Below are positions 26,630-35,344 of a stretch of 64,000 nt of DNA, piece after piece (position 1 is the first letter of the stretch; the number at the start of each line of letters is the position of its first letter). The notes below the pieces were generated by a model, which was given only the letters and a program-made list of their open reading frames with translations, made no database searches and had not been told where the DNA came from. The stretch is from NCBI GenBank assembly GCA_003667865.1, contig CP033051.1, positions 197,501-261,500 on the forward strand, written 5' to 3'. The position numbers were made by a program, and so were the translations under genes. The stretch is from Rossellomorea marisflavi. GTDB lineage: Bacteria; Bacillota; Bacilli; Bacillales; Bacillaceae_B.

Positions 26630-28024
26630 ATGAACGACATAGAAAAACGTTTATACATGCTAGAAAGCGTGTCAGATTACCTTGAATCAGGCGTCCACGC
26701 AGTTGATGAAAATGGTAGAACGCTCATTTACAACCGCAAAATGATGGAAATCGAATCAATGGAAATACAGGATGTACTCGATAAAAATCTTCTTGACGTC
26801 TTTCAATTTCAGCAAGAAGAAGAAAGCACGTTATTAAACGTCTTGAAACACAAGGTACCCACACTAAATCGTAAGCAAACATATTTTAATAATAAAGGTC
26901 AGAAAATTACAACGATCAATAATACATATCCGATTTTCTATGAAGAGCAATTTTTGGGAGCTGTTGAGATCGCAAAGGACATTACAAAACTTGAAAACAT
27001 TCTAAAAGGAAGTTATCAAAAGAATGCAAGCAGTCTCAATATGCTTGAAAGTATTGTTGGAGCTAGCCAAGTGCTTCTTGATGCCCTTGAAATTGCTAGA
27101 AAGGCAGCCCAAACGTCCTCTCCTATTCTGATTATAGGAGAAACAGGAACAGGGAAAGACCTTTTTGCGCAAGGAATTCATACAGCTAGTTCACAGCCTG
27201 AGGAACCCTTCATTGTGCAAAATTGTTCTGCTTTACCTCAGGACACATTAGAAAGTATATTATTTGGATCCTCTAGTCATGATTCTTTTCAAAGATCCAG
27301 CCTTTTTGAACAAGCTGAAGGAGGAACATTACTTCTTAATGAATTGCATGCACTTCCACTATCTACTCAGTCAAAGCTATTAACATTTTTACAAGAAAAA
27401 AAGCTACCACAATCTGAAAACCAAAAGGAAATTGATGTAAGAATCATTGCAACCATGAATGAAGATCCAATTGATGCGATTTCAAATGGGAAACTGCGAA
27501 AAGATCTTTACTATAGGTTGAGTATTGTGACTTTGTTTATACCTCCTTTACGAGAAAGAAAAGAAGATTTACAAAAGCTAGTCTCTTATTTTATTGATCA
27601 CTATAATAATATGTTTGGAATGAGTGTAAAGGGTGTGTCGAAGAAGGTTCAGAACCTATTTGAAGCCCATGACTGGCCTGGAAATGTCCGAGAACTTCAG
27701 CATGTGATTGAAGCGAGTTATAATGTATTAGAACTAGATTATCGGGATACCATTCAATATGACCATCTTCCTATGCAATTCCGGCAACGTATACAATTAG
27801 GAGCTGAGCATACTGCCACCCTCGCTGAGCATTTCTTATTTACTGGAGATACAGATATAAAGCCTCTAGATGTATTCATGGAGGAAGCTGAAACGTATTA
27901 TATACAAAAAGCACTAAAGCATCATGACTACAACATAACCAAAACAGCAAAGTCCCTTGGTATGAGTCGGCAAAACCTTCAATATCGAATCCGAAAGTAC
28001 GGAATTGAACGACCAAGTATGTAA
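26630..28024 (+). CDS. rocR: RocR-like sigma-54-type activator lacking GAFTGA
   Basis: A 464-residue regulator: PAS domain (about 12-115), AAA+ domain (about 140-380), Fis-type helix-turn-helix (432-457, ITKTAKSLGMSRQNLQYRI). Walker A is GETGTGKD (170-177) and sensor II GNVREL (351-356) is intact. The L1 loop that contacts sigma-54 (GAFTGA) is missing: LFG is followed by SSSHDSFQRSS and then LFEQ, about three residues short. Walker B reads TLLLNEL with Asn237 where Asp is usual. So it keeps DNA binding and nucleotide-binding features but probably cannot activate sigma-54 conventionally. The ATG 26630 follows GGGAGAG. Confidence 0.85.
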   Translation: MNDIEKRLYMLESVSDYLESGVHAVDENGRTLIYNRKMMEIESMEIQDVLDKNLLDVFQFQQEEESTLLNVLKHKVPTLNRKQTYFNNKGQKITTINNTYPIFYEEQFLGAVEIAKDITKLENILKGSYQKNASSLNMLESIVGASQVLLDALEIARKAAQTSSPILIIGETGTGKDLFAQGIHTASSQPEEPFIVQNCSALPQDTLESILFGSSSHDSFQRSSLFEQAEGGTLLLNELHALPLSTQSKLLTFLQEKKLPQSENQKEIDVRIIATMNEDPIDAISNGKLRKDLYYRLSIVTLFIPPLRERKEDLQKLVSYFIDHYNNMFGMSVKGVSKKVQNLFEAHDWPGNVRELQHVIEASYNVLELDYRDTIQYDHLPMQFRQRIQLGAEHTATLAEHFLFTGDTDIKPLDVFMEEAETYYIQKALKHHDYNITKTAKSLGMSRQNLQYRIRKYGIERPSM

Positions 28025-28092
28025 TCGTCCAATTTTATTATAAACATTCTAATAGTAACCATCCCAGGTTGGAGTGCATATTAGTGAGCACG

Positions 28093-28122
28093 AAATGGCA
28101 TAGGTATTGATCTATGCCATTT
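28093..28122 (+). terminator. terminator after rocR (GGCATAGG palindrome copy 1)
   Basis: Arms AAATGGCATAG/CTATGCCATTT followed by TTGC. A 21-of-22 match to its core occurs in inverse orientation at 57919..57945. Confidence 0.7.
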
Positions 28123-28310
28123 TTGCATATATGTTTTTTGAAAAGCAATTACTAAAAATGTGTCATTAGACAATAATATTTCAATAGTTGTATTACACTA
28201 AAAAATGGTTACAACATACATGTGCCCTGGGGTTTGTAGTTTTGAATCGTCAGTTCAATTAATCGTTATGTTGTGAGACTCTTGAACAATCGGGGTCTGC
28301 TTAAATGCAC

Positions 28311-28489
28311 CGGACATTTATTCCGTTATTATTAGTAAAAGTATCGATTATGAAGTGCTGGCGGACATTTGTTCCGTTATTTAGTGAGATTAGAACAAAT
28401 CCACTGCAATAGTAGTCAAATAGCGGAATAGATGTCCACATAACCACTAAAACGGAAGCTTTTTGTGGAAATAACGGAATAAATGTCCG
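28311..28489. mobile_element. 179-bp four-site inverted element, copy E
   Basis: Sites at 28311, 28362 (direct), 28419 and 28470 (inverted), spacing 51-57-51. The 31- and 37-bp spacers differ in sequence from copies A-D but keep exact lengths. It sits alone in the rocR-yugI gap without an associated gene. Confidence 0.85.
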
Positions 28490-28561
28490 CGCAAAGAGAT
28501 TCGGGTTTACTAGTATTGCCTAATCGCGCGAAGAGTTTCGGATTTACTAGTATTCCCTAAT
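28488..28561. repeat. 37-bp tandem duplication
   Basis: Two adjacent 37-bp copies (28488-28524 and 28525-28561) share TTTACTAGTATT and differ at a few positions. The duplication starts at the right end of element E. Confidence 0.7.
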
Positions 28562-28685
28562 AACCCGCTAATGAAGGTGAAGAAACAGTTTATATTTACA
28601 AGTGTGAAAAATTCATTATCCAAAAAAATATCGTATCAAGAATAATTGTCAGTTTGCACCTCATTCTCATCACTAGTTATATATG

Positions 28686-28709
28686 TGCACCTTAAAACCG
28701 GACAGTTCA
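28686..28709. repeat. TGCACC...GGACAGTT repeat, copy 1
   Basis: A 24-bp sequence that recurs with about 20 identities at 57965..57988. It resembles the end of an IS3-type element from memory; no transposase is nearby. Confidence 0.4.
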
Positions 28710-28777
28710 GTTCATACGGACTATTTTTTTGCTTTGTAATTAGAGGCAAGTATTCCTTACTTGTGTAAGCACAAAAA

Positions 28778-28803
28778 AACTGAATGGCATACACCATTCA
28801 GTT
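28778..28803 (-). terminator. Rho-independent terminator of yugI
   Basis: Arms AACTGAATGG/CCATTCAGTT followed on the minus strand by TTTTTTTGTG. Confidence 0.9.
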
Positions 28804-28816
28804 ACGTAAAGAATTA

Positions 28817-29224
28817 TTATTTCTTGATAAGGTCATTACGTTCAGATTGCTTAATCCACTCTTCAAGCTTATCTTTTAACGTATTGAATCCTGAAGTGTC
28901 TTCAGTTGTAGCAGCTGGTTTTACACTACCTTGACGACGAGTTTTCTTCTCCGCTGCTGCTTTTGGTTCACGAGCAGGTGGTTCTTCTGTTGCACGAATA
29001 GATAGGCTAATTTTGCCTGCATTTTCGTCTACAGAAAGTACTTTTACCTTTACTTCTTGTCCAACCGTTAGATGTTCGCTAACATCTTTTACAAAGCCAT
29101 GTGTAATTTCAGAAATATGAACAAGACCTTGCGTTTCTTCGTCTAGAGCTACGAAAGCACCATATGGTTGAATACCTGTAACCTTACCTGTTACGACGCT
29201 TCCAATTTCAAAATTTGTAGCCAT
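28817..29224 (-). CDS. yugI: S1 RNA-binding domain protein YugI (general stress protein 13)
   Basis: A 135-residue protein with one S1 domain (about residues 7-76: EIGSVVTGKVTGIQPYGAFVAL, GLVHISEIT, KVKVLSVDENAGKISLSIRA) and a basic, low-complexity tail. The S1 fold binds RNA and the protein associates with ribosomes in related Bacilli. ATG 29224 has AGGAG at a normal distance; an in-frame start at 29269 does not. It is monocistronic with its own terminator. Confidence 0.9.
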   Translation of the reverse strand: MATNFEIGSVVTGKVTGIQPYGAFVALDEETQGLVHISEITHGFVKDVSEHLTVGQEVKVKVLSVDENAGKISLSIRATEEPPAREPKAAAEKKTRRQGSVKPAATTEDTSGFNTLKDKLEEWIKQSERNDLIKK

Positions 29225-29403
29225 GGGAACAACTCCTACTATATATATTTTTTCTCCATTTACACGCAATAAAAGATTATACCATAAAAATGTAGATTTA
29301 ACAATTTATCATCTGTCATTCTATGGTACTCTTTTCAATAAACGCGAAAACGAGAAACGTGTTTGCACTAGTATTGTTGCCCTTCCATGGCCTTATTCAA
29401 ACA

Positions 29404-31074
29404 TTATTGTATTGCCAGAAAAGAAACCTTCCAAATTCCGTCTTCCTGCTGCATTCTGAATTCCGTTGAAGTCCCGTCTGTGAAATGCAATCTCACACCA
29501 CTCACAGCACCTGATTCGTCCTTCCACTCCGAGAACCCTGTTAGGTTATCTGTAAGCGAATCGTCTGTTGTCACCATCTCAGCCTCTTGTATAAATGTTT
29601 CTTTATCGACGAAAAGGCCCTCTTCCCCATATAGCTCATACTCGGTTTCATAATCATGTCGATCACTTGCATAGAAGTGCAATGATACTACTTCAAATAT
29701 TGATAAGTCTTTTAACAAGCTATCATCATATGTTTGTGAAAAGCGTTCGTACGTGTCTAGTAATGACGGGCTAAGAGTTGGATTCCATATTTCTTCGACC
29801 TCTTTCTTTCCAATGTCCCCTTCACTATGAGGAATGATTGGAGCTGTTGGCAAATTCTTACCTGACATCTTCATTTCAGTTGCATTTAGATTGTCATAAT
29901 ACATGGAAATGGTGCTTGTAGTTGAATATCCCGGGTATTGTTCTAGGAACTGTTGGAATACGTTTTGAATAGTACTTTTTAACACACCATCTTGATTGTA
30001 GAGTGATTGGTCAACCGAACCTCGTGTGAAATATTGAAATAGCTCACTATATTCTTTTTGTACTCTGTTACGAAGTACAGCATCCGCTGGTAGCTCACGA
30101 AGAATCTTTTCATACTGTATTAATCGATCCCCTAATTCACTCCATGAAACAATCACTTCACCAGATGAAACAGTCGGTGTCGATTTTACAATAAAATAAC
30201 GACCATATAGATCATTTAGTTTAGGGAAATTTTCTTCTACCCAAGCATTGATGGCCGGTCCGTCCATTGTCACGATTACTTTGTTTAAGCTTTCATTATA
30301 CGCAAACAATACGTCATTTCGAATTGTCCCACCAATTAACTCTTGAAGCTCTCCTGAAAAGATACTTTTTTGATCATACATATCTTGGTTAAAATATTGT
30401 AGTGAAGAACCTTCTTCACTTGTCATATTGATCCATTCGCCCTTAAATTCATACAGCTTTTCTTCATAGATTCGAGTGATACTAGTCTGCTTTTCAAGGT
30501 AAGAAGTCATCCACTCTTCTGCTGAAAGCTCACCTTGATCGTTTTTCATCATCTCTTCAGGTGTTTGTAAATAATTTCGGATGTCACCTTTCGCATCAAG
30601 GGCCATTTTTACTTTTTCATCCGCTGTTGGGTACTCTCGTTTTGGAAGCCTTTCAATATAGCTCAATAATGCTTCTGCCTCTTGATCCATAATCGTTTGT
30701 TCGAAAAGCTCATCTGAGAATCCAAGGCTCTCTTTTGCTTTATTTCTTTCTGCTTCAAAGGTTTCTTTAACATGTTGTATTGCTTCTTCTAATTCTGGAG
30801 AAGTGAATGCTTCTTCTGTTTTTTCCTTTGGTTCATCTGATTGGTTTGCTGATTGCTTGTTGTAACCAATAAGCTGCAAGGAGAGTACAGAAGCAATTAA
30901 TAAGACACCAATAAAGCTTGCTACATAGGACCAATGAATAGGTTGCTTCTTTTTCTTAGGCTTTTGCTCATCTTGAATTGCTTTTACTATACTCGAAGTA
31001 TCTGTTCTTGGTGGAATTCGTTTGTAGCCCTCATTTAAAAGCTCCAATCGCTTTTCAAGTGTTTTGTCATCCAT
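29404..31074 (-). CDS. putative membrane anti-sigma factor with large extracytoplasmic region
   Basis: A 556-residue single-pass membrane protein: about 47 cytoplasmic residues ending in a basic patch (KPKKKK), one membrane helix (about 49-70), then about 480 extracytoplasmic residues rich in acidic helices. No zinc anti-sigma HxxxCxxC motif is visible. It overlaps the upstream ECF sigma gene by eight bases, the usual sigma/anti-sigma arrangement, so it most likely holds that sigma factor at the membrane. The C-terminal end (GVRLHFTDGTSTEFRMQQEDGIWKV) may be a sensory domain. Signal unknown. Confidence 0.65.
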   Translation of the reverse strand: MDDKTLEKRLELLNEGYKRIPPRTDTSSIVKAIQDEQKPKKKKQPIHWSYVASFIGVLLIASVLSLQLIGYNKQSANQSDEPKEKTEEAFTSPELEEAIQHVKETFEAERNKAKESLGFSDELFEQTIMDQEAEALLSYIERLPKREYPTADEKVKMALDAKGDIRNYLQTPEEMMKNDQGELSAEEWMTSYLEKQTSITRIYEEKLYEFKGEWINMTSEEGSSLQYFNQDMYDQKSIFSGELQELIGGTIRNDVLFAYNESLNKVIVTMDGPAINAWVEENFPKLNDLYGRYFIVKSTPTVSSGEVIVSWSELGDRLIQYEKILRELPADAVLRNRVQKEYSELFQYFTRGSVDQSLYNQDGVLKSTIQNVFQQFLEQYPGYSTTSTISMYYDNLNATEMKMSGKNLPTAPIIPHSEGDIGKKEVEEIWNPTLSPSLLDTYERFSQTYDDSLLKDLSIFEVVSLHFYASDRHDYETEYELYGEEGLFVDKETFIQEAEMVTTDDSLTDNLTGFSEWKDESGAVSGVRLHFTDGTSTEFRMQQEDGIWKVSFLAIQ

Positions 31075-31699
31075 TCTGTTTCCCCTCCTTTTTCTCAGCT
31101 TCCTCGAGCGCTTTCTTCAGCTGACTTTTGCCTCTTAATATTCTTGTTTTCACAGTTGAAAGCGTAATGTTTAAGATGTCCGAAATTTCTTCATACTTCT
31201 TTTCATGAAAATAAAACAATATAATCGGCAAGCGATATTTTTCATCTAACGTTTGAATACATTGATGTAGTTGCTGGTCCTCTTCTTCTCGAAGTAAACT
31301 CCCCTCCGCATCCACTGAATGCTGAAGCTCGTTTGGCTCATTCTTCATTAGCTCAACGCGTCGGTGATGCTGGCCTTCTTTTCTAAAATAATCTCTTGAA
31401 ACGTTTAGTGTGATCTTATAGAGCCAGGTCGTAAATTTCGCACGCGAAAATTGATCCAAAAATCGATACACCCTTATAAACACTTCCTGTGAAATGTCCG
31501 GGATATCTTGATAGCGATGCCCCATTTGAAAGGCAAAACGCTCAACGATTGGAGAATATATTTTGATGAGCTCTCCATATGCGGTTACGTTCCCTTGCCT
31601 TGCTTCTTCAATCAAACGATCCTCTTCCACTGGAGCACGCCCCCTTTCTTCTGTTTGGTTTTCATATATGAAACGATAGCTTTCGTAAATTTGTTTCAT
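31067..31699 (-). CDS. ECF RNA polymerase sigma factor
   Basis: A 210-residue sigma-70 family ECF factor. Region 2 is GELIKIYSPIVERFAF...ISQEVFIRVYRFLDQF...FTTWLYKITLNVSRDYFRK; region 4 is LDEKYRLPIILFYFHEKKYEEISDILNITLSTVKTRILRGKSQL. The ribosome binding site at the assigned ATG is poor and the N-terminal 25 residues are extra, so the start is uncertain. It is translationally coupled to the downstream membrane protein, a probable cognate anti-sigma factor. Regulon unknown. Confidence 0.85.
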   Translation of the reverse strand: MKQIYESYRFIYENQTEERGRAPVEEDRLIEEARQGNVTAYGELIKIYSPIVERFAFQMGHRYQDIPDISQEVFIRVYRFLDQFSRAKFTTWLYKITLNVSRDYFRKEGQHHRRVELMKNEPNELQHSVDAEGSLLREEEDQQLHQCIQTLDEKYRLPIILFYFHEKKYEEISDILNITLSTVKTRILRGKSQLKKALEEAEKKEGKQNG

Positions 31700-31852
31700 C
31701 TAATTTGATTTTTTATTTCTGTATACACAAATGTAACAGGTTTTTGCTTTAAAAGTAGATTGGCATGCTAATGAGAATAGTACTACTACATTAGCAGCCT
31801 TTGAATCATTACGATTTGCTGACACTCTAGGAAAAATCAGACTAGCTAAAGT

Positions 31853-31868
31853 AGAGGTCCGTCCCTCT
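31853..31868. repeat. solo right arm of the AGAGGGACGGACC palindrome
   Basis: AGAGGTCCGTCCCTCT contains the exact 14-base right arm of the palindromes at 5479, 37632 and 57451, without the left arm. Confidence 0.55.
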
Positions 31869-31968
31869 ATTTTTAACACAATGTTCACGTGGAGGATGCT
31901 TATTTTTTTGTGGAGATGGTAAAATATGAGTATGAAAGATTTTTGATAGGTTCGGGAGGGATTGGAGT

Positions 31969-32328
31969 ATGTCTCATTTTGGTGATAATTTAAGAAGAAT
32001 ACGTGAGGAACGTAATATGAGTCAGCAGGATCTTGCTCTTAAAGGAAGAGTCGGGTCTAGTACAATTGAAAAGTACGAATCTGGTGAACAAATCCCTGAT
32101 ACACAAACCATACTAAGGTTCTCGACAGTGTTAGATGTTCCGGCTTCTGAGTTATTAGAACAACATGTCGACCAACACCATGGAATTGACCCTGAAATTG
32201 AACAATTGATTCAAGACTTAGGCGCGAAACGAGCAAAGCTAATATTACGAAAAGCAAAAGAGTTTAGTGAAGAAGATTTACTACGTGTTATGCAAATGCT
32301 TTATGAAATAAAATACGAAGGTAAGTAA
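31969..32328 (+). CDS. XRE-family helix-turn-helix regulator
   Basis: A 119-residue protein with an N-terminal Cro/C1-type HTH (about residues 6-60, LRRIREERNMSQQDLALKGRVGSSTIEKYESGEQ) and a C-terminal helical part (about 70-119) likely for oligomerisation. The ATG follows GGGAGGG. No adjacent gene reveals the target; it precedes a strong terminator and stands alone. Confidence 0.85.
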   Translation: MSHFGDNLRRIREERNMSQQDLALKGRVGSSTIEKYESGEQIPDTQTILRFSTVLDVPASELLEQHVDQHHGIDPEIEQLIQDLGAKRAKLILRKAKEFSEEDLLRVMQMLYEIKYEGK

Positions 32329-32426
32329 TTCAAGAAAATTCTTTTTCAATAATATGTATAAATGTTCAAAAATTGGAAATCATGATACTAAGCTTTCTAA
32401 GTATTCCCCCTTTTGTTTTCATTGTT

Positions 32427-32456
32427 GGACGATTTCATAAATCGTCCTATTTTTTT
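32427..32456 (+). terminator. Rho-independent terminator of the XRE gene
   Basis: Arms GGACGATTT/AAATCGTCC with a 3-base loop, followed by TATTTTTTTT. The rest of 32329-32774 shows no other feature I can support. Confidence 0.85.
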
Positions 32457-32774
32457 TGCCTAATTTTCTCTTCATAATAAAAACTCATTCCAGTGTTATA
32501 GCTTTTCTATGATTCATCCACTAATACTTAGGCATTTTCACTAATCTTTCTCTACTTCATATGATAATGATGTAGCCTTTCTTACATTAGGAAGAAATTG
32601 AGATATATTTCTAATGTGTTATTTTCTGAACTGCGGGTAGAATACAAATAAGTTTCGAAGCACGTATAACGAGTCTCCCTTCTTTACTACGAAACGACAA
32701 AACGCAGCAGTAAACAGGTCACATTCGTCACGAACACTTTTTTGATATAGGTTCAATAGGAGTGAGTATAAATA

Positions 32775-33683
32775 ATGAACGAGAAGGACTATACGAGAAA
32801 TATAACGGTTAACGGGGCAGACATTCATCTAGAGTACCATGAGCATTCTACATCAAAGGAAACGTTTGTGCTACTTCATGGATTTCTTTCTTCAACCTTT
32901 AGCTTCAGAAGGTTAATCCCCATATTAAAAGAACATTACAATGTGCTTTCCATCGACCTCCCACCTTTTGGTAAGAGTGGAAAAAACAAAGGATTTTACT
33001 ATTCATACGATAATCTTGCACAAACAGTCATTGACGTTCTAAAACATTTAAACATTAAAAACGTTTATTTATCTGGTCATTCAATGGGGGGACAAATCGC
33101 TCTGAATGTCATGAAGAAAGACCCTTCCCTTGTAAAAAAAGGCATACTGCTTTGTAGTTCAGGCTATATGAAGAAGCTTCCTATGCACATGACTTTATTT
33201 TCGTACATTCCTTATTTCCATTTAATCGTTAAGCTTTGGCTTACGAGATCTGGAGTCCGAAACAATCTAGAAAATGTCGTACATGATAAAAACATTATCG
33301 ATGATGAAATGTTAATTGGCTATTTAAAACCTTTCGTTACAGATGATGAGATTTTTAAAGCATTAACAAAAATGATTCGTCATCGTGAAGGAGATTTGTC
33401 TCCAAGAGAGTTAAAAGATATTCAAACACCTTGTTTACTTATCTGGGGTAAACACGACAGAGTGGTTCCTTTACACATAGGAAAAAGGCTTCACAAAGAC
33501 CTACCTAATTCTAAGTTGGAAATTTTAGAAGATGGTGGTCACCTTGTTCCTGAAGAATTACCATACCTAGTCTTCGATAAAATTGAAGAATTTATTGAAA
33601 GCCAAGTAGAAGGTTCATTAGACTGCAGCATGGCAAATAATGTATACAACAAAGGACTTGCCCAATCAATTATCAAATCTTAG
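32775..33683 (+). CDS. yugF: alpha/beta-hydrolase YugF
   Basis: A 302-residue alpha/beta-hydrolase. Oxyanion motif LLHGFLSS, nucleophile elbow GHSMGG, acid residue in WGKHDRVVP and catalytic His in EDGGHLVPEE are all present, so it should be an active esterase or hydrolase; substrate unknown. The spacing of AGGAG to ATG is rather long (12). The name comes from resemblance to B. subtilis YugF and from nearby yugE and patB. Its last codons form the 5' arm of its own terminator. Confidence 0.82.
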   Translation: MNEKDYTRNITVNGADIHLEYHEHSTSKETFVLLHGFLSSTFSFRRLIPILKEHYNVLSIDLPPFGKSGKNKGFYYSYDNLAQTVIDVLKHLNIKNVYLSGHSMGGQIALNVMKKDPSLVKKGILLCSSGYMKKLPMHMTLFSYIPYFHLIVKLWLTRSGVRNNLENVVHDKNIIDDEMLIGYLKPFVTDDEIFKALTKMIRHREGDLSPRELKDIQTPCLLIWGKHDRVVPLHIGKRLHKDLPNSKLEILEDGGHLVPEELPYLVFDKIEEFIESQVEGSLDCSMANNVYNKGLAQSIIKS

Positions 33684-33701
33684 GGGCAAGTCCTCTTTTT
33701 T
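33654..33701 (+). terminator. terminator whose 5' arm lies in the end of yugF
   Basis: GGACTTGCCC (33654-33663, coding) pairs with GGGCAAGTCC (33684-33693), followed by TCTTTTTTT. Confidence 0.8.
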
Positions 33702-33707
33702 TACTAT

Positions 33708-34199
33708 TTAATCCGATAAAATCATCTCGTAGTCACTTGTCTCTGTGTTAACTACAAACCCATGAACGGTTACTGATTGAGGAACAAGTGGATGTTCCTT
33801 AATCTGTTCTATATTCTTTTGAATGATCTCCTCAATATCCCCTGTACCTGTTAACCATTGTAGAATATCTTTCCCTCTACCTGCTGCTTGTATATAGTTC
33901 AACGTTTTAATAACATCAGATTGAACTCCTATTCGCTCAATCTGACTTAAAATATCTTCTGCCCGAATGGAGTATTCTTTAGAGGTCTTTTCACCAATAA
34001 TAAATATGTCTTCAATACCCTCTAGGTAAATCGTCAAAATGACATTCCTCATCATACAGCTGTAGCCGTCTGAAATCCCCACTCCATAACTAGTAATTGT
34101 GAGCAATTCTTCTTGTGTTCTATTTGTTATGCTAGGAAATAAATGCTCGATATTCTTATGAACACCTGTTATGATTAACGCTTTCTTTTTCAATTCCAT
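33708..34199 (-). CDS. zinc-ligand-less beta-carbonic-anhydrase-like protein linked to SbtA
   Basis: A 163-residue protein whose layout follows small archaeal-type (Cab) beta-carbonic anhydrases: N-terminal KKALIITG strand, central ILTIYLEGIEDIFIIGE, and C-terminal EHPLVPQSVTVHGFVVNTET. However, the three zinc ligands and the Asp/Arg dyad are gone: the CxDxR segment reads GVHKN (Gly12, His14, Asn16) and HxxC reads EKTS (Glu70, Ser73). It should therefore not be an active carbonic anhydrase. ATG 34199 follows AGGAGGGG, which overlaps the sbtA stop region 10 bases upstream. A regulatory or structural role for the transporter is inference. Confidence 0.7.
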   Translation of the reverse strand: MELKKKALIITGVHKNIEHLFPSITNRTQEELLTITSYGVGISDGYSCMMRNVILTIYLEGIEDIFIIGEKTSKEYSIRAEDILSQIERIGVQSDVIKTLNYIQAAGRGKDILQWLTGTGDIEEIIQKNIEQIKEHPLVPQSVTVHGFVVNTETSDYEMILSD

Positions 34200-34209
34200 A
34201 ATACCCCTC

Positions 34210-35217
34210 CTAATAGATCCATTTTGCAAGCTCATAATATAGTGGTATTCCAGCAATTAAATTTAGCGGAAATGTTACACCGAGTGATAACCCTAAATAG
34301 ATTGATGGATTTGCTTCAGGTACAGATGTTTTTAATGCAGCAGGTGCCGCAATGTATGATGAACTACCAGCCAGTACTCCCATCAATGTAGCGCCACCGA
34401 GTGATAATCCTATAAAGCTTCCAATCAGTACTCCTAAAGCTCCTAACATCAACGGAATACATGTTGCAAACACCAATAGCTTAATTCCATGCTTTTTCAC
34501 TTCAGGTAATCGTTTCCCTGCAATAAGTCCCATATTCAGTAGGAACAAAATCAGAACACTATTGTATAAATCAAAAAATAATGGTTTGACCATTGGCGTG
34601 GCACTTTCACCTAGCAATAGACCGATAAATAGGCTTCCTAATAGAAGTAAGATACTTTTTCCAAAGAGACTTTCCCGAATAACTTCTTTGTCCATTAATT
34701 TAAACCTATTCGATACAACTCCAACACTTTGTGACGGGATAGAAAGCACGTCCTTGTTTCTTTCTATGATTTTCATAAGAAAAATTGAAACTAAGATTGC
34801 TGGACTTTCCATAAGTACCACCATGGCATTCATAAACCCCTCATAGGTTATCTCATTTTTATCTAAAAAAGAGATAGCCGCACCATAGGTAACAATACTT
34901 ATAGACCCATATGTCGCTGCTAAGCCAATCGAGTTTTTCAAATCCATTTTCATTAATCGTGTTATAAACAGTATGATTAATGGAATGGTTCCACCTATAA
35001 AAAGGGTAGCCACAATCGGTCCTGCTACAGATGCAAGCGAATAATGGGATAGTTCAATTCCTCCCTTAATCCCAATGGCAATTAATAGATAAATACTTAA
35101 TGCTTCACTTAAACCATTTGGAAATTTTAAATCTGATTTTAAGATTGCTGCTAAAAGTCCTAACACAAAGAATAGGACCACTGGTGATAGCAAATTTTGA
35201 GAAATGATTTCTGACAT
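34210..35217 (-). CDS. sbtA: SbtA-type sodium-dependent bicarbonate transporter family permease
   Basis: A 335-residue membrane protein with about ten segments in two inverted halves. VLGLLAAILKSDLKFP, IAIGIKGGIELSH, and GVLAGSSSYIAAPAALKTSVPEANPSIYLGLSLGVTFPLN are characteristic of the SbtA (DUF897) family known from cyanobacteria. ATG 35217 follows AAGGGGG; the frame is open to 35316 but that part contains an intrinsic terminator, so it is leader. Bicarbonate transport is inferred from the family; Firmicute members are not characterised to my knowledge. Confidence 0.85.
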   Translation of the reverse strand: MSEIISQNLLSPVVLFFVLGLLAAILKSDLKFPNGLSEALSIYLLIAIGIKGGIELSHYSLASVAGPIVATLFIGGTIPLIILFITRLMKMDLKNSIGLAATYGSISIVTYGAAISFLDKNEITYEGFMNAMVVLMESPAILVSIFLMKIIERNKDVLSIPSQSVGVVSNRFKLMDKEVIRESLFGKSILLLLGSLFIGLLLGESATPMVKPLFFDLYNSVLILFLLNMGLIAGKRLPEVKKHGIKLLVFATCIPLMLGALGVLIGSFIGLSLGGATLMGVLAGSSSYIAAPAALKTSVPEANPSIYLGLSLGVTFPLNLIAGIPLYYELAKWIY

Positions 35218-35247
35218 CCCTTCAGTCCCCCTTAAGTTTTCTAAAAA

Positions 35248-35308
35248 AAAAACCGACAAATTGAAGGGTATGGTCATTAACGTCCATTCCCTACCAAATT
35301 GTCGGTTT
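35248..35308 (-). terminator. terminator or attenuator between the DUF2294 gene and sbtA
   Basis: On the minus strand AAACCGACAA pairs with TTGTCGGTTT, with a long inner stem (GGG-ATGG/CCAT-CCC), followed by about ten T. It sits 31 bases before the sbtA start codon, so read-through must be permitted for sbtA expression from the upstream gene. Confidence 0.75.
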
Positions 35309-35344
35309 ACTTCCAACGAACCTTAGTTTTTTGGAAAGTCTCCC

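Noticed and set aside
28311-28489. Idea that the 179-bp elements are protein-coding because spacings 51 and 57 are multiples of three
   Set aside because: Copy E is open in one frame, but copies A, D and F are interrupted and the spacers of E-G share no peptide similarity.
33708-34199. Active beta-carbonic anhydrase
   Set aside because: The zinc ligands and catalytic Asp/Arg are all substituted.
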